The notes beneath the pieces are model-generated. The model was not told where the DNA came from and did not search any database. It saw only the letters and a program-made list of their open reading frames with translations. Shown one piece after another: positions 23,125 to 32,672 of a stretch of DNA of 64,000 nucleotides (its first letter is position 1; every line of letters starts with the position of its first letter). The stretch covers positions 62,001-126,000 of the forward strand of contig JAEWAX010000041.1 in NCBI GenBank assembly GCA_023391425.1, read 5' to 3'. Origin of the DNA: Bacillota bacterium. GTDB lineage: Bacteria; Bacillota; Clostridia; Acetivibrionales; DSM-1351. The translations under genes were made by a program, and so were the position numbers.

Positions 23125-25560
23125 TTAACCAATAAAACCCTGTATCTTCAATAATTCGCAAAGCATCGAGTTTCTTTCATTTATTTTAACATTAGATACC
23201 ATTACCTTTATCGCCTTTTTTTGACCAATTATACAGGCCATCTTTTTCGCTCTGGTTACTGCAGTATACCCAAGGTTTCTATTTAGCATGATAAAGTTTC
23301 TCATATGGCAGAGAATAATTGCCGCCTCACACTGAGAACCCTGCATCTTATGAACAGTAAGGCTATACGCCAAATCTATCTCTTCGAGTTCACTAATTTG
23401 ATATATGATAATAAAATCATCGTACTGAACTACAACTCTTTTTTCGGTAGTATTTTTATTTTCGTTATCAATATCACTATCCACTGATTCCAAGTTCATA
23501 TCATTCATTTTAGAAATTTCGATGATTCTACCAATGTCGCCATTAAACACACCACAGTTTTCCTCAGCTACATATCTCCCCTTCAAAACATCTCTTTGGT
23601 AATGCGGAGTCTCATAGTTATTACTCAAATGAATAACCTTATCGCCTTCTCGAAAAACACTGTTTCCTCTTTTAATCTCTGCTTTGTCTCTAGTTGAAGG
23701 ATTCACCATCTCCTGAATAGCTTTGTTCATCTCATATGTGCCGATTTCTGATGTCTTTTGAGGACATATGACTTGTACATCATCAATTGAGTAATCATAG
23801 CCTGTCATAAGCCTTGTTAATGCTTCTAAGGTTCTCTTTACAACTCTATTTTTATCGTCTTCCTCCACTATGAAGAAATCCTTATTTTCATTAATAATTT
23901 CTGGCATTTCACCATTTATTATTTTATTGGCATTTGTTATTATACCTGATCCATCTGCCTGTCTTTTTATAACGTTTAATTTGACAACTTTTATTACATC
24001 GCTTTTAATCATATCGTCGAGTACATTTCCAGCCCCCACTGACGGTAATTGCTGAGTATCCCCAATCAAAACTACAGTAGTGCCCGCTGAAATAGCAGTG
24101 AATAGCGCATGAGCTAAATCTATACTCAGCATCGAGCTTTCGTCTATAACTATTAAATCATATGGCAGCTCATTTCCCTGTCTATAGAAAAAGCCCTTAT
24201 TCTCATATGAAAACTGAAGCAGTCTGTGTATTGTCATGGCCTCAAAGCCAGTAATCTCTGTTAGCCTTTTAGCAGCTTTACCAGTTGGGGCTGCAAGCAT
24301 GAAGCTCATTTCTTCCTTATTTTCAAAATACCTTTGAAGCACATAAATCATGCACTCGACAGTAGTGGTTTTACCACTTCCTGCAGAGCCTGTCAGAATT
24401 AGCATATTTGTGTGAAATACTGCTTTTACAGCTTCCTTTTGCATATCTTCCAGTTCAAAGCCCTTAGTTTGCTCGAATTCCTCAATTAGCTTGTCAACAT
24501 TGCAGGTTTTCTCTTCTGTCTTGCAATCTGCAATATTTTTTATAGCTAGTGCGGCCTCGTACTCCAGCTGGTACATTTCTTTAGTATAAACAGCCTCTCG
24601 CCTCTCATCATTTTCCGAATACGTGATATTAATGAGATGGCCAGCGTTTATCATCCTTCTAAAAGCCTCTTCTAGCTCGTCCTCTTCTATGGTATCAGAC
24701 TCATCACTTAGTGCTTTCGATGTTGCTTCTAGAAGCTTGTCCTTAAATAAATAGCAATGCCCATCCATTTCAGCACTTTCAAGTACACTTTTAAGAGCAG
24801 ACTCAAGTCTAAATATCGAGTGCGGATCAATTCCTAATTTTCTTGCAATCTCATCACAGCTTTTGAACCCAAAGCCCCTGATATTAGCGAACATATATGG
24901 GTTTTGTTCAGCAATCGCTATAGATGTCCCTTTGTAAGTATTATAAATCTTCATGGCTCTCGCAGAAGATACCCCGAATCGTTGAAAAAAAATCATTACA
25001 TTCTGGTACTCCATATTCTCCATATAAGAATCGTGTATAAGTTGAGCCTTATCACTATTAATGCCGCGTATTTTAACAAGTAGCAAGGGTTCATTTTTTA
25101 TAACCTCTAGAGTTCTGTTGCCAAAACCCTCTACGAAACCATTAGCCGACTTATAACCTATGACAATATTTCGTGCAGTTTTCTCCCCAACACCCTTAAT
25201 AATTCCACAGGACAGAAATGAAATAATACCTTCATCAGTAGCTGGCTCAATGAATTCTACTGTTTCTGCCTTTAGTTGCTTTTCTCCCTTGTATATCCCT
25301 ACAGTTCCGACAATTTTACAGGGCAATATAGCACAATGCTCATTAACCTCATAGTAGCCAGTTACGCTTATGGTGTCTTGGACTTCGTGCTCAAAATCAT
25401 CTTCATCAATAATCTTCTCTATCTCAAAAGTATAGATTTTATAGCCATTATCTGAATTCTCATATATTTTGTAGTCAAATCTTCCAGTAACCTTCAGATT
25501 AGTCCCTACAGCGTAGCTTTCAAAAGACCATCTTTGTTGCCCAAATTGTCCTGTTGCCAT
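23125..25560 (-). CDS. recD2: RecD2-type ATP-dependent 5'-3' DNA helicase (YrrC family)
   Basis: 811 residues. N-terminal OB-like and tandem HhH-type region (GIIKGVGEKTARNIVIGYKS, ARMKIYNTYKGTSIAIAEQNPY), Walker A LTGSAGSGKTTT, DEXX-like VIDESSML, QLPSVGAGNVLDD and the C-terminal LTVHKMQGSQ and VTRAK motifs of SF1B helicases. RecD2 acts without RecBC in replication-fork and mismatch-related repair in Bacillus. Length is close to the Bacillus protein. Monocistronic appearance. Confidence 0.93.
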   Translation of the reverse strand: MATGQFGQQRWSFESYAVGTNLKVTGRFDYKIYENSDNGYKIYTFEIEKIIDEDDFEHEVQDTISVTGYYEVNEHCAILPCKIVGTVGIYKGEKQLKAETVEFIEPATDEGIISFLSCGIIKGVGEKTARNIVIGYKSANGFVEGFGNRTLEVIKNEPLLLVKIRGINSDKAQLIHDSYMENMEYQNVMIFFQRFGVSSARAMKIYNTYKGTSIAIAEQNPYMFANIRGFGFKSCDEIARKLGIDPHSIFRLESALKSVLESAEMDGHCYLFKDKLLEATSKALSDESDTIEEDELEEAFRRMINAGHLINITYSENDERREAVYTKEMYQLEYEAALAIKNIADCKTEEKTCNVDKLIEEFEQTKGFELEDMQKEAVKAVFHTNMLILTGSAGSGKTTTVECMIYVLQRYFENKEEMSFMLAAPTGKAAKRLTEITGFEAMTIHRLLQFSYENKGFFYRQGNELPYDLIVIDESSMLSIDLAHALFTAISAGTTVVLIGDTQQLPSVGAGNVLDDMIKSDVIKVVKLNVIKRQADGSGIITNANKIINGEMPEIINENKDFFIVEEDDKNRVVKRTLEALTRLMTGYDYSIDDVQVICPQKTSEIGTYEMNKAIQEMVNPSTRDKAEIKRGNSVFREGDKVIHLSNNYETPHYQRDVLKGRYVAEENCGVFNGDIGRIIEISKMNDMNLESVDSDIDNENKNTTEKRVVVQYDDFIIIYQISELEEIDLAYSLTVHKMQGSQCEAAIILCHMRNFIMLNRNLGYTAVTRAKKMACIIGQKKAIKVMVSNVKINERNSMLCELLKIQGFIG

Positions 25561-25835
25561 ATTTTATCTCCTAGAGCATATTCATCATTACCGCTTGTCC
25601 CAATTTATTAATATATACTATATTTAAATTAAACTTTCTAATTAATGTATTTCAAGCTGACTGAATTACCGCTCACTCTTCATATATTCACTTCTTACTT
25701 TATAGTATCTATCTTAACCTATTTTAACTTTTACAGCAAGAAGGCGACATTATATGTCGTGGATAGGCTGATTCATTGGCTGCACGTTAGTTGCTTCTAT
25801 GTAAAACTTGTAAACCATGCTCTCACCGATACCTT

Positions 25836-26174
25836 CTAGCCTTTATGAAATATGCACTCTCTTTCACTATATGAGCATACCTCTACAAGTGGAAATTGAT
25901 TTTCTAGCTTTTTCAAAATTTTCAAAGTATCATCCTTTGAATCCATGTCTACAATTATGAAACTACCATTTATAGCAATATTGCGAACAAACTTGCTTTC
26001 CATCGCTTCTCTTACCATTCCCTCAATATTTTGCTCTTGATCATTCACTAATAGTACGATATTTGCCTTTTCAACAAGATATTTTTTTCTGCCAATCATT
26101 TTAAAAATATTTATGATAAGGCTTAAAAGACCATATATTGCGAGTAATGAAAGTATTGCATAATTAATACTCAT
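25836..26174 (-). CDS. Small membrane-anchored protein of unknown function
   Basis: 112 residues: one N-terminal membrane segment (about 5-26), a basic stretch (IGRKKYLVEKA), then an alternating beta/alpha soluble part (IVLLVNDQEQNIEGMVREAM, FIIVDMDSKDDTLKILKKL). The soluble part recalls the first half of a family 2 glycosyltransferase fold (strand, nucleotide-binding loop, D.dS.DdT), but is too short to be an enzyme. No close partner gene; I do not assign a function. Confidence 0.55.
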   Translation of the reverse strand: MSINYAILSLLAIYGLLSLIINIFKMIGRKKYLVEKANIVLLVNDQEQNIEGMVREAMESKFVRNIAINGSFIIVDMDSKDDTLKILKKLENQFPLVEVCSYSERECIFHKG

Positions 26175-26589
26175 AATTGTCTCCGTGAAAATTGTTATCG
26201 TATCTTATTCTATGAATTGAGGAGGGTTTGTGTTACAAAAACGGATTTGCATAGTTTTGGCAGCCAACTTATTCTAGACCATTTGTGCAGTATCACTGTT
26301 GTCGTTCTTTTATCAATTATGTTGCATAACACATGATTTTATTACTATATTATTTATTAATTATGCAATACAATCAATATTGATATCTCACCTCCAACTT
26401 TCTCTTGTAAGAACCTGACTGAGAAAATTGTTCATACATTCTTAAGATGACGTTCACATGTTAAACACATTGAAGCAGTATCATGAAACTGCAGAGGTAA
26501 TCTATCAGAAGTACAAAGATTCCTTTGTTGAACCCGCTAATCATTCAGTCGGATGAATAAACAACTATTTGAAAGGACGTGAAGTCGTG
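26175..26589. other. Divergent intergenic region, ~415 nt
   Basis: Between the small membrane protein (minus) and the secreted DUF2680-like protein (plus). On the plus strand GAGGAGGG precedes a GTG at 26231 opening a 15-codon frame resembling a signal-peptide start, probably a gene remnant. AAAGGA near 26574 is the ribosome binding site of the next gene. No other element seen. Confidence 0.4.
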
Positions 26590-27513
26590 ATGTTAAAAAA
26601 AAGATTAATTGCAACAACCATTGCCTTGGCTCTCGTAGTTCCTACTACTGTTTTTGCAGCAACCTCTACCTCAACAACTGCAATTAAAATCCGTGGATTA
26701 TTTGGTATCGACAGTAGTAAGTTAACCACTGCGCAGCAGGCCGATGTAAAGGATTATGCACAAAAGATGGCGGATCTACAAAAGAGCCTGCTCGATAAAA
26801 TGGTAAGCAATGGCTCAATGACTCAGGCGCAGGCAGATGCTCAAAAAGCACAAATCGACAGTGATTTGGCTAATGGGGAAGTTTTTGTAGGCGGTGGGCA
26901 TGCTCAAAAAGGTCAAGCTGGCGTTATGCACGGTGGGATGAACACTTCAAAGCTGACTGATGAGCAAAAGAACACCTTGCTAACTCTTAAAAAAGAGCAA
27001 TTAACACTGGAAAATAACCTCGCAAAAATATTGGTTGAGCAAAAGCTGATTACACAAGCACAGGCAGATGCAATAAAAACCAATGTGGATGCTGCTGTTG
27101 CAGCCCTTATTACCTCGGACTCAGCTCGTAAAAAGGAAAGAGACTGCATAGACGGATTAGCTATGTTACGGGGTGTAACACTTACAGATACACAAAAAAC
27201 AGCTTTACTCGGATGGGCAGCAAGCTCTGCAGCTGTTGAGAAGAAGATTGTAGCACTTTATAAGGATGCTGGCATAATTACCCAAGCACAAGCAGATACC
27301 ATAAATACGCAGATTGACAAAAGGGCAACTGACCCTTTATCTTTTACCAAAATAGGTAAGGGCATGATAGGTAATGGTATGATTGGTAAGAGCAAAATGG
27401 GTGGTGGCATGATGAACGGCGGTAAAATGGGTGGTGGACACAAAAGACAAGATAGAAGCCCTGGTAATGACTCTGACTCCAGCCAGCCCAACAGTGGCAT
27501 TAATAATAAATAA
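26590..27513 (+). CDS. Secreted DUF2680-like repeat protein with Met/Gly-rich tail
   Basis: About 307 residues. Signal peptide MLKKRLIATTIALALVVPTT with a likely cut after FAA. Three related helical segments follow a DUF2680-like pattern (LTTAQQADVKDYAQKMADLQ...GSMTQAQADAQKAQID; LTDEQKNTLLTLKKEQLTLENNLAKILVEQKLITQAQADAIKTNVD; LTDTQKTALLGWAASSAAVEKKIVALYKDAGIITQAQADTINTQID). The C-terminus (about 255-300) is Met/Gly/Lys-rich (MIGNGMIGKSKMGGGMMNGG). Start could also be GTG 26587. Function unknown; the Met-rich tail could bind metal ions, which is speculation. Own terminator follows. Confidence 0.75.
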   Translation: MLKKRLIATTIALALVVPTTVFAATSTSTTAIKIRGLFGIDSSKLTTAQQADVKDYAQKMADLQKSLLDKMVSNGSMTQAQADAQKAQIDSDLANGEVFVGGGHAQKGQAGVMHGGMNTSKLTDEQKNTLLTLKKEQLTLENNLAKILVEQKLITQAQADAIKTNVDAAVAALITSDSARKKERDCIDGLAMLRGVTLTDTQKTALLGWAASSAAVEKKIVALYKDAGIITQAQADTINTQIDKRATDPLSFTKIGKGMIGNGMIGKSKMGGGMMNGGKMGGGHKRQDRSPGNDSDSSQPNSGINNK

Positions 27514-27538
27514 GTTATAAATACATACCTATATAAAT

Positions 27539-27569
27539 AAAGAACTTACCTTAAAAAGGTAGGTTCTTT
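27539..27569 (+). terminator. Terminator of DUF2680-like gene
   Basis: 13-bp stem AAAGAACTTACCT / AGGTAGGTTCTTT (one G-U) with a 5-nt loop, followed by ATTTTCC; 25 nt after the stop codon. Confidence 0.85.
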
Positions 27570-27602
27570 ATTTTCCCTCTGACGGGATAACCTAAAATTA
27601 AA

Positions 27603-27634
27603 AGGCCCACCCCATGTCACCACGAAATGAGCCT
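27603..27634 (-). terminator. Probable metK terminator
   Basis: Minus strand AGGCTCA / TGGGCCT stem followed by TTTTAATTTT, about 70 nt after the metK stop. A second, T-poor hairpin (TTACAGCT/AGCTGTAA, 27684-27704) directly abuts the metK stop. Confidence 0.55.
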
Positions 27635-27705
27635 ATTGTTTTAATTTAACTAACTTTACTTTTCCAGCTTAAATAATTAGCTATTACAGCTAGGTTAGCT
27701 GTAAA

Positions 27706-28896
27706 TTACAGCCCAGCTTCTTTTTTAAGTGCAGCTGCTACATCAGTTTTTTCCCAAGTAAAGTCTGCATCTTCTCTTCCAAAATGTCCATAAGCCGCAG
27801 TTTTCTTAAATATAGGCCTTCTCAAATCAAGAGTCTTGATTATTGCTGCAGGTCTTAAATCAAAGTGCTTATTTATAAGCTCAGATATTTTCTCTTCTGA
27901 GATAACTGCTGTTCCAAAGGTATCAACAAGTATTGATACTGGCTTTGCAACTCCAATGGCATATGCAAGCTGAACCTCACATTTTTTTGCAATTCCTGCT
28001 GCAACAATATTTTTCGCAACATATCTTGCTGCATAAGCTGCTGAACGGTCAACCTTCGTTGGGTCCTTTCCAGAGAACGCACCACCACCGTGTCTAGCAT
28101 ATCCACCATATGTGTCAACAATTATCTTTCTACCTGTAAGACCTGAGTCACCCTGCGGTCCACCAACTACAAATCTTCCTGTTGGGTTAATAAAGTACTT
28201 GGTTTTTGAATCCAAAAGCTCTGCTGGAATAACAGGCTTTATTACATACTCCATAATATCCTTTTCAATTGTTTCATGGCTTACATCAGCACTATGTTGA
28301 GTAGAAATAACAACAGTATCAACTCTAACTGGCTTATCTCCATCATACTCAACTGTAACCTGAGATTTTCCATCAGGTCTGAGATATTCAACAGTTTTGT
28401 TCTTTCTCACCTCACTAAGCTTTTTTGATAGCTTGTGAGCTAAAGTAATAGGCATAGGCATTAGTTCTGGAGTTTCATCACAAGCATAGCCAAACATCAT
28501 TCCTTGGTCTCCTGCACCAATAGCCTGCATTTGATCCTCACTCATCTCTCCGGCTTTTGCCTCAAGAGCCTTATCAACTCCCATTGCAATATCAGCTGAT
28601 TGCTCATTGATAGATGTGATAACTGAACAGGTATCACAATCAAAACCATATTTTGCTCTATCATAACCTATTTCTCTTATTGTATTTCTTACTACCTTAG
28701 GAATATCCACATAGCATTGTGTTGATATTTCACCGATAACTAAAACCATGCCAGTAGCTACTGCTGTTTCACAAGCAACTCTAGCCTGAGGATCTTGTTC
28801 ATAGATTGCATCAAGTATAGAGTCGGAAATCTGGTCACACATTTTGTCTGGGTGTCCTTCAGTTACTGATTCAGATGTAAATAGTCTTTTTGACAT
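27706..28896 (-). CDS. metK: S-adenosylmethionine synthetase MetK
   Basis: 396 residues, standard length. Signature motifs SVTEGHPDKMCDQISDSILD, GAGDQGMMFGYACDE and GGGAFSGKDPTKVDRSAAY are intact. Makes SAM from methionine and ATP in the cytosol. It has an SD-containing leader preceded by a SAM-I riboswitch (28966-29118), so synthesis falls when SAM is plentiful. Confidence 0.98.
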   Translation of the reverse strand: MSKRLFTSESVTEGHPDKMCDQISDSILDAIYEQDPQARVACETAVATGMVLVIGEISTQCYVDIPKVVRNTIREIGYDRAKYGFDCDTCSVITSINEQSADIAMGVDKALEAKAGEMSEDQMQAIGAGDQGMMFGYACDETPELMPMPITLAHKLSKKLSEVRKNKTVEYLRPDGKSQVTVEYDGDKPVRVDTVVISTQHSADVSHETIEKDIMEYVIKPVIPAELLDSKTKYFINPTGRFVVGGPQGDSGLTGRKIIVDTYGGYARHGGGAFSGKDPTKVDRSAAYAARYVAKNIVAAGIAKKCEVQLAYAIGVAKPVSILVDTFGTAVISEEKISELINKHFDLRPAAIIKTLDLRRPIFKKTAAYGHFGREDADFTWEKTDVAAALKKEAGL

Positions 28897-29333
28897 TTAA
28901 AATACCTCCTATTTAGTATAATATTAATCACGAAGGTCTCTTTTATCCTTTTTATCAATAAAGAAATAAAAAAAACCTCTTTCGAGGTTTGTCATGTTTG
29001 TCATTACAATGATCACCCCTCATCTTTCAGGCATAGCCTGTAGGAATTGGCACCATACATCTTTAATGCTGGTTGCCAGGTTTCATCGGGCCGTTCCCTC
29101 CACCTATCTTGATAAGGATTAAAGTATTTACTTTTCTCATTCATTAAATCATAATTTGTACATGCTGTCAAGTCGTTATTGGTAATATTTGGTTATAGCC
29201 TGCTGATATCAATACTTGATCCATACATCGGGATGACGCCATTTTCATATTTCTATTTTCTTAATTCAATTTCTTATTTCAATTTCTTATTTCAATTTTT
29301 TTATTTTTTATTTTCTATTTTGCTATACACACT
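28897..29333. other. metK leader and upstream spacer
   Basis: Contains the SAM-I riboswitch with its terminator (28966-29118), the metK ribosome binding site, and further upstream (29119-29333) an AT-rich stretch where the metK promoter should lie, ending in a run of imperfect TTTCTTATTTCAAT copies at 29260-29320. Confidence 0.55.
28966..29118 (-). promoter_or_regulatory. SAM-I (S-box) riboswitch with terminator
   Basis: Read on the minus strand: TTATCAAGATAGGTGGAGGG, GGCCCGATGAAACC, GGCAACC, GGTGCCAATTCC and GATGAGGGGTGA in canonical S-box order, followed by the intrinsic terminator AAACCTC/GAGGTTT and a run of T. SAM binding stabilises the aptamer and lets the terminator form, switching off metK. 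Confidence 0.93.
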
Positions 29334-29720
29334 CTATATTTTTCCATTTGCTTTTGCCATAAATTTTTCCACATTAATAATAAATCTCTCATGCTGCCCT
29401 TCCCCAATTTTGTCCTTACCATCAAATGCTTCGACTGTAAAAACCAATCTCTTACCATCTATCTGATTAAGTGTTGCTCGGGCAGCTACATTCATTCCTA
29501 CTGGTGTTGCCGCTATATGCTTCACATTTATCATAGTTCCAACTGTAGAGCTCCCCTCAGGTAAGCATTCTGCTACAGCAAGTGTTGCAGCCTTTTCCAT
29601 AAGTGCAATCATTGCTGGAGTTGCAAAAACTTCTAGATTCCCGCTACCCATTGCTTTCGCAGTATTACTGTTGTCAACTGAAACTTCTGTTTTACCTATC
29701 ATTCCTATTTTTAATTCCAT
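29334..29720 (-). CDS. Hotdog-fold thioesterase, FlK-like
   Basis: 128 residues starting MELKIGMIGKTEVSV; GGTGGAG lies upstream and the longer frame starts within it. Conserved pattern of the FlK (fluoroacetyl-CoA thioesterase)-like group: VFATPAMIALMEKAA, GSSTVGTMINVKHIAATPVGM, and GQHERFIINVEKF. The family hydrolyses acyl-CoA thioesters; physiological substrate here unknown. Sits alone between metK and ftsH. Confidence 0.82.
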   Translation of the reverse strand: MELKIGMIGKTEVSVDNSNTAKAMGSGNLEVFATPAMIALMEKAATLAVAECLPEGSSTVGTMINVKHIAATPVGMNVAARATLNQIDGKRLVFTVEAFDGKDKIGEGQHERFIINVEKFMAKANGKI

Positions 29721-29818
29721 GTGTTTTATCTCCACCTCGAAATTGAATTATACGATATAGAATCATTATTGTGCTTTTATTTCTTATTTTTATCTATTTT
29801 ACTTCTTTAAACTAAAGA

Positions 29819-29856
29819 CTGTCATAAGTAATGTTATACACCTTTACCTATGACAG
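29819..29856 (-). terminator. ftsH downstream hairpin
   Basis: CTGTCATA / TATGACAG arms with inner GTAA/TTAC, followed on the minus strand by TCTTTAGTTT. A second 8-bp hairpin AAGTCAGC/GCTGACTT lies at 29916-29935. Either may terminate ftsH transcripts. Confidence 0.6.
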
Positions 29857-29982
29857 CCTATAATTTCTAGATATATCGATTCAAGTCAATAACTATCTTT
29901 TGACCTTTGATCTTTAAGTCAGCGCCAGCTGACTTTTCTTAACTCTTCATTTTAGTCTCAGTGTCTGACCTTTGCACCCGCC

Positions 29983-31842
29983 CTAGCCTTCTAGCTGTGG
30001 TGTCTGAGGTGCTCCCAGCACTGCTCCTTCAAAAATCGATTCAAACTCAGGACCTTCAACTTTTTCTTTCTCAAGAAGTATACCTGCTAGCCTATTGAGT
30101 TTATCAAGATTTTCTCTAAGCAGTGTAAGTGTTCTCTCATAAGCACTATCGATTATATGTTTTACTTCACTATCGATAATACCAGCAATTTCATCACTGG
30201 TACTGCTCATATGACCATAATCTCTGCCAAGGAAAACCTCATCATTTTCATTACCAAAAATCATGTTGCCCAACTTATCACTCATACCATATTTTGTAAC
30301 CATATTTCTTGCTATCTGATTAACCTTTTTCAAGTCACTTGATGCGCCTGTACTTACCTCATCCAAAATAATTTCTTCGGCAGCTCTTCCGCCTAAAGCA
30401 ATTATTATCTCTTCAATAAGCTGGGACTTCGTATGATAGCTCTTATCCTCCTGAGGTCTGCTTGCTGTATAACCACCAGCCATTCCTGCAGGTATAATTG
30501 ATACTCTATCTACTTTTTGGCTTGTTGATATCAGTTTAATTGCAACTGCATGGCCTGCTTCGTGGAAAGCTGTTACCTTCTTGTCATTCTCACTCATAAC
30601 ACGACTCTTCTTCTCAGGACCCATCATTACCTTAAATGCAGCTTCCTTTATCTCTTCATGCCCTATCTTTTTCTTATTAGCTCTAGCTGTCAGTAATGCT
30701 GCCTCATTAAGTAAGTTCTCTAAATCAGCGCCAGTAAAGCCAGGTGTGATTTTTGCAAGATCATCCAACTTAACACCTTCAGCTAATGGCTTACCTCTGG
30801 AATGAACCTTTAAAATTTGTTCTCTTCCTTTGATATCAGGTAACCCAACAACTACTCGTCTGTCAAAACGTCCAGGTCTTAAAAGTGCAGGATCAAGGAT
30901 GTCAGGTCTATTAGTAGCAGCAAGTATTATTACTCCTTCGTTTATACCAAAACCATCCATCTCAACAAGCAATTGATTTAAGGTCTGTTCTCTTTCATCA
31001 TGACCTCCGCCCATGCCTGCACCTCTATGTCTACCAACTGCATCAATTTCATCAATAAATACAATACATGGTGCATTCTTTTTAGCCTGTTCAAAAAGAT
31101 CACGCACACGGGACGCACCAACACCTACAAACATCTCGACAAAGTCCGAACCACTGATACTGAAAAATGGAACTCCAGCCTCACCAGAAACTGCCTTTGC
31201 CAAAAGTGTTTTACCTGTTCCCGGAGGTCCTACAAGAAGAACACCCTTAGGTATTCTAGCACCAAGTTCAACAAATTTCTTTGGCGCTTTCAGAAATTCA
31301 ACAATCTCTGCAAGCTCTTCCTTTTCTTCATCAGCTCCTGCAACATCAGCAAAGGTAACCTTCTTCTTATCGTCAACTGAAAGCTTTGCACGACTTTTCC
31401 CAAAGGACATAACTCGGTTACCACCGCCTCCACCCTGTGATTGCTGAATGAAGAAAAACCATATCAATATAAGTATTATTACAAAACCTACCGTTGGTAA
31501 TATAGCTACCCACCATGGTGCTTGTGGTGGAATCGTAACAGTATATTTGTCAATAAGCTTGTTTTCAAATGCCGCTGTAAACTTATTAGATGCAGAAGTA
31601 ACATCTGGTGGAACGATAACTATATACTTCGTTAAATTTTTCTCTTCTATTGGTTTTCTAAGTTCTACCGTAGCCGTGTCAGTTTGTAGCTCGATGCTCT
31701 TTACATTACCTGCGTTCATTTGTGTTAACAGTTCTGAATAAACCATCTTTGGTGGATTACCAGATGATGCATAAAAGGTAATTAATACTATAATTACTAT
31801 AAAAATAATTATATAAAAACTGATACCCTTAAAATATTTCAA
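29983..31842 (-). CDS. ftsH: ATP-dependent zinc metalloprotease FtsH
   Basis: 619 residues. Two N-terminal membrane segments (about 6-24 and 108-129), AAA domain with Walker A GPPGTGKT, Walker B IVFIDEID, second region of homology ATNRPDILDPALLRPGRFDR, and peptidase motif HEAGH. A membrane-bound hexamer that degrades damaged or regulatory membrane proteins. Follows hpt and tilS, the tilS-hpt-ftsH order conserved in Firmicutes. Confidence 0.98.
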   Translation of the reverse strand: MKYFKGISFYIIIFIVIIVLITFYASSGNPPKMVYSELLTQMNAGNVKSIELQTDTATVELRKPIEEKNLTKYIVIVPPDVTSASNKFTAAFENKLIDKYTVTIPPQAPWWVAILPTVGFVIILILIWFFFIQQSQGGGGGNRVMSFGKSRAKLSVDDKKKVTFADVAGADEEKEELAEIVEFLKAPKKFVELGARIPKGVLLVGPPGTGKTLLAKAVSGEAGVPFFSISGSDFVEMFVGVGASRVRDLFEQAKKNAPCIVFIDEIDAVGRHRGAGMGGGHDEREQTLNQLLVEMDGFGINEGVIILAATNRPDILDPALLRPGRFDRRVVVGLPDIKGREQILKVHSRGKPLAEGVKLDDLAKITPGFTGADLENLLNEAALLTARANKKKIGHEEIKEAAFKVMMGPEKKSRVMSENDKKVTAFHEAGHAVAIKLISTSQKVDRVSIIPAGMAGGYTASRPQEDKSYHTKSQLIEEIIIALGGRAAEEIILDEVSTGASSDLKKVNQIARNMVTKYGMSDKLGNMIFGNENDEVFLGRDYGHMSSTSDEIAGIIDSEVKHIIDSAYERTLTLLRENLDKLNRLAGILLEKEKVEGPEFESIFEGAVLGAPQTPQLEG

Positions 31843-32081
31843 AAATCTCCCTCCTTATGATAACCAAGGTACCGAACTCTAACTCGTAAGTCCATTGTAA
31901 ACTTTTTCAAACCTACTTTGTTATAATCAATCTATAAGTTAATACCAATCTTCGACTCTAATTAAACAGGAAATGTTTACTATTAAATTAGTTTATTATT
32001 CTAGTTTATACAGTATATATTATATTAGCACATACATTTATAAAACACAATAAACTCAATTACCCGTTAATAATTTGTTTT

Positions 32082-32618
32082 TTATTTCATGTATATATCT
32101 TTTTTGAGCACACATACCTCTGGAATATTTCTATATTTTCCCGCATAGTCCAAACCATACCCAACTACAAACTCATCAGGTATTTCAATTCCTTTATAGT
32201 CAACCTTGACATCTGCCTTTCTTCTTGAAGGTTTATCCAAAGCGGCACATATCTTTACACTTAGTGGGCCTCTAGTCTTTAGTAGCTCTACTAGGTGATT
32301 AAGTGTAAGACCTGTATCTATAATATCTTCTACTATAAGCACATGTTTGCCATCAATATTGGTATCAACATCCTTTATTATTTTTACAACACCTGATGAT
32401 TTTGATGAATCTCCATAGCTAGATACCGACATGAAATCCAAATCAACAGGAATGGTTATCTTTCTTGCAAGGTCTGAAAGGAATATGAAACCACCCTTTA
32501 GTACACCAATTATAATCAGCTCTTTACCTTCATAGTCTTTAGAAATCTGCTTACCTAGCTCTTCTACCTTTGCGTCAAGCTGTTCTTTAGAAATTAAAAC
32601 ACGTTCGATTACGTCCAT
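32082..32618 (-). CDS. hpt: Hypoxanthine phosphoribosyltransferase
   Basis: 178 residues. PRPP loop VLIVEDIIDTGLTL, FMSVSSYG flexible loop and DEFVVGYGLDYAGKYRN near the C-terminus are diagnostic for Hpt. Converts hypoxanthine/guanine and PRPP to IMP/GMP. Located between tilS and ftsH, its usual place. Confidence 0.96.
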   Translation of the reverse strand: MDVIERVLISKEQLDAKVEELGKQISKDYEGKELIIIGVLKGGFIFLSDLARKITIPVDLDFMSVSSYGDSSKSSGVVKIIKDVDTNIDGKHVLIVEDIIDTGLTLNHLVELLKTRGPLSVKICAALDKPSRRKADVKVDYKGIEIPDEFVVGYGLDYAGKYRNIPEVCVLKKDIYMK

Positions 32619-32672
32619 TTGCTACTAATCCCCCTTAATAATTGTTACATAATTTGTAAAAAGCTTTAACCT

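Noticed and set aside
28981..29118. tRNA-like or T-box structure upstream of metK
   Set aside because: The conserved blocks match the SAM-I riboswitch fully.
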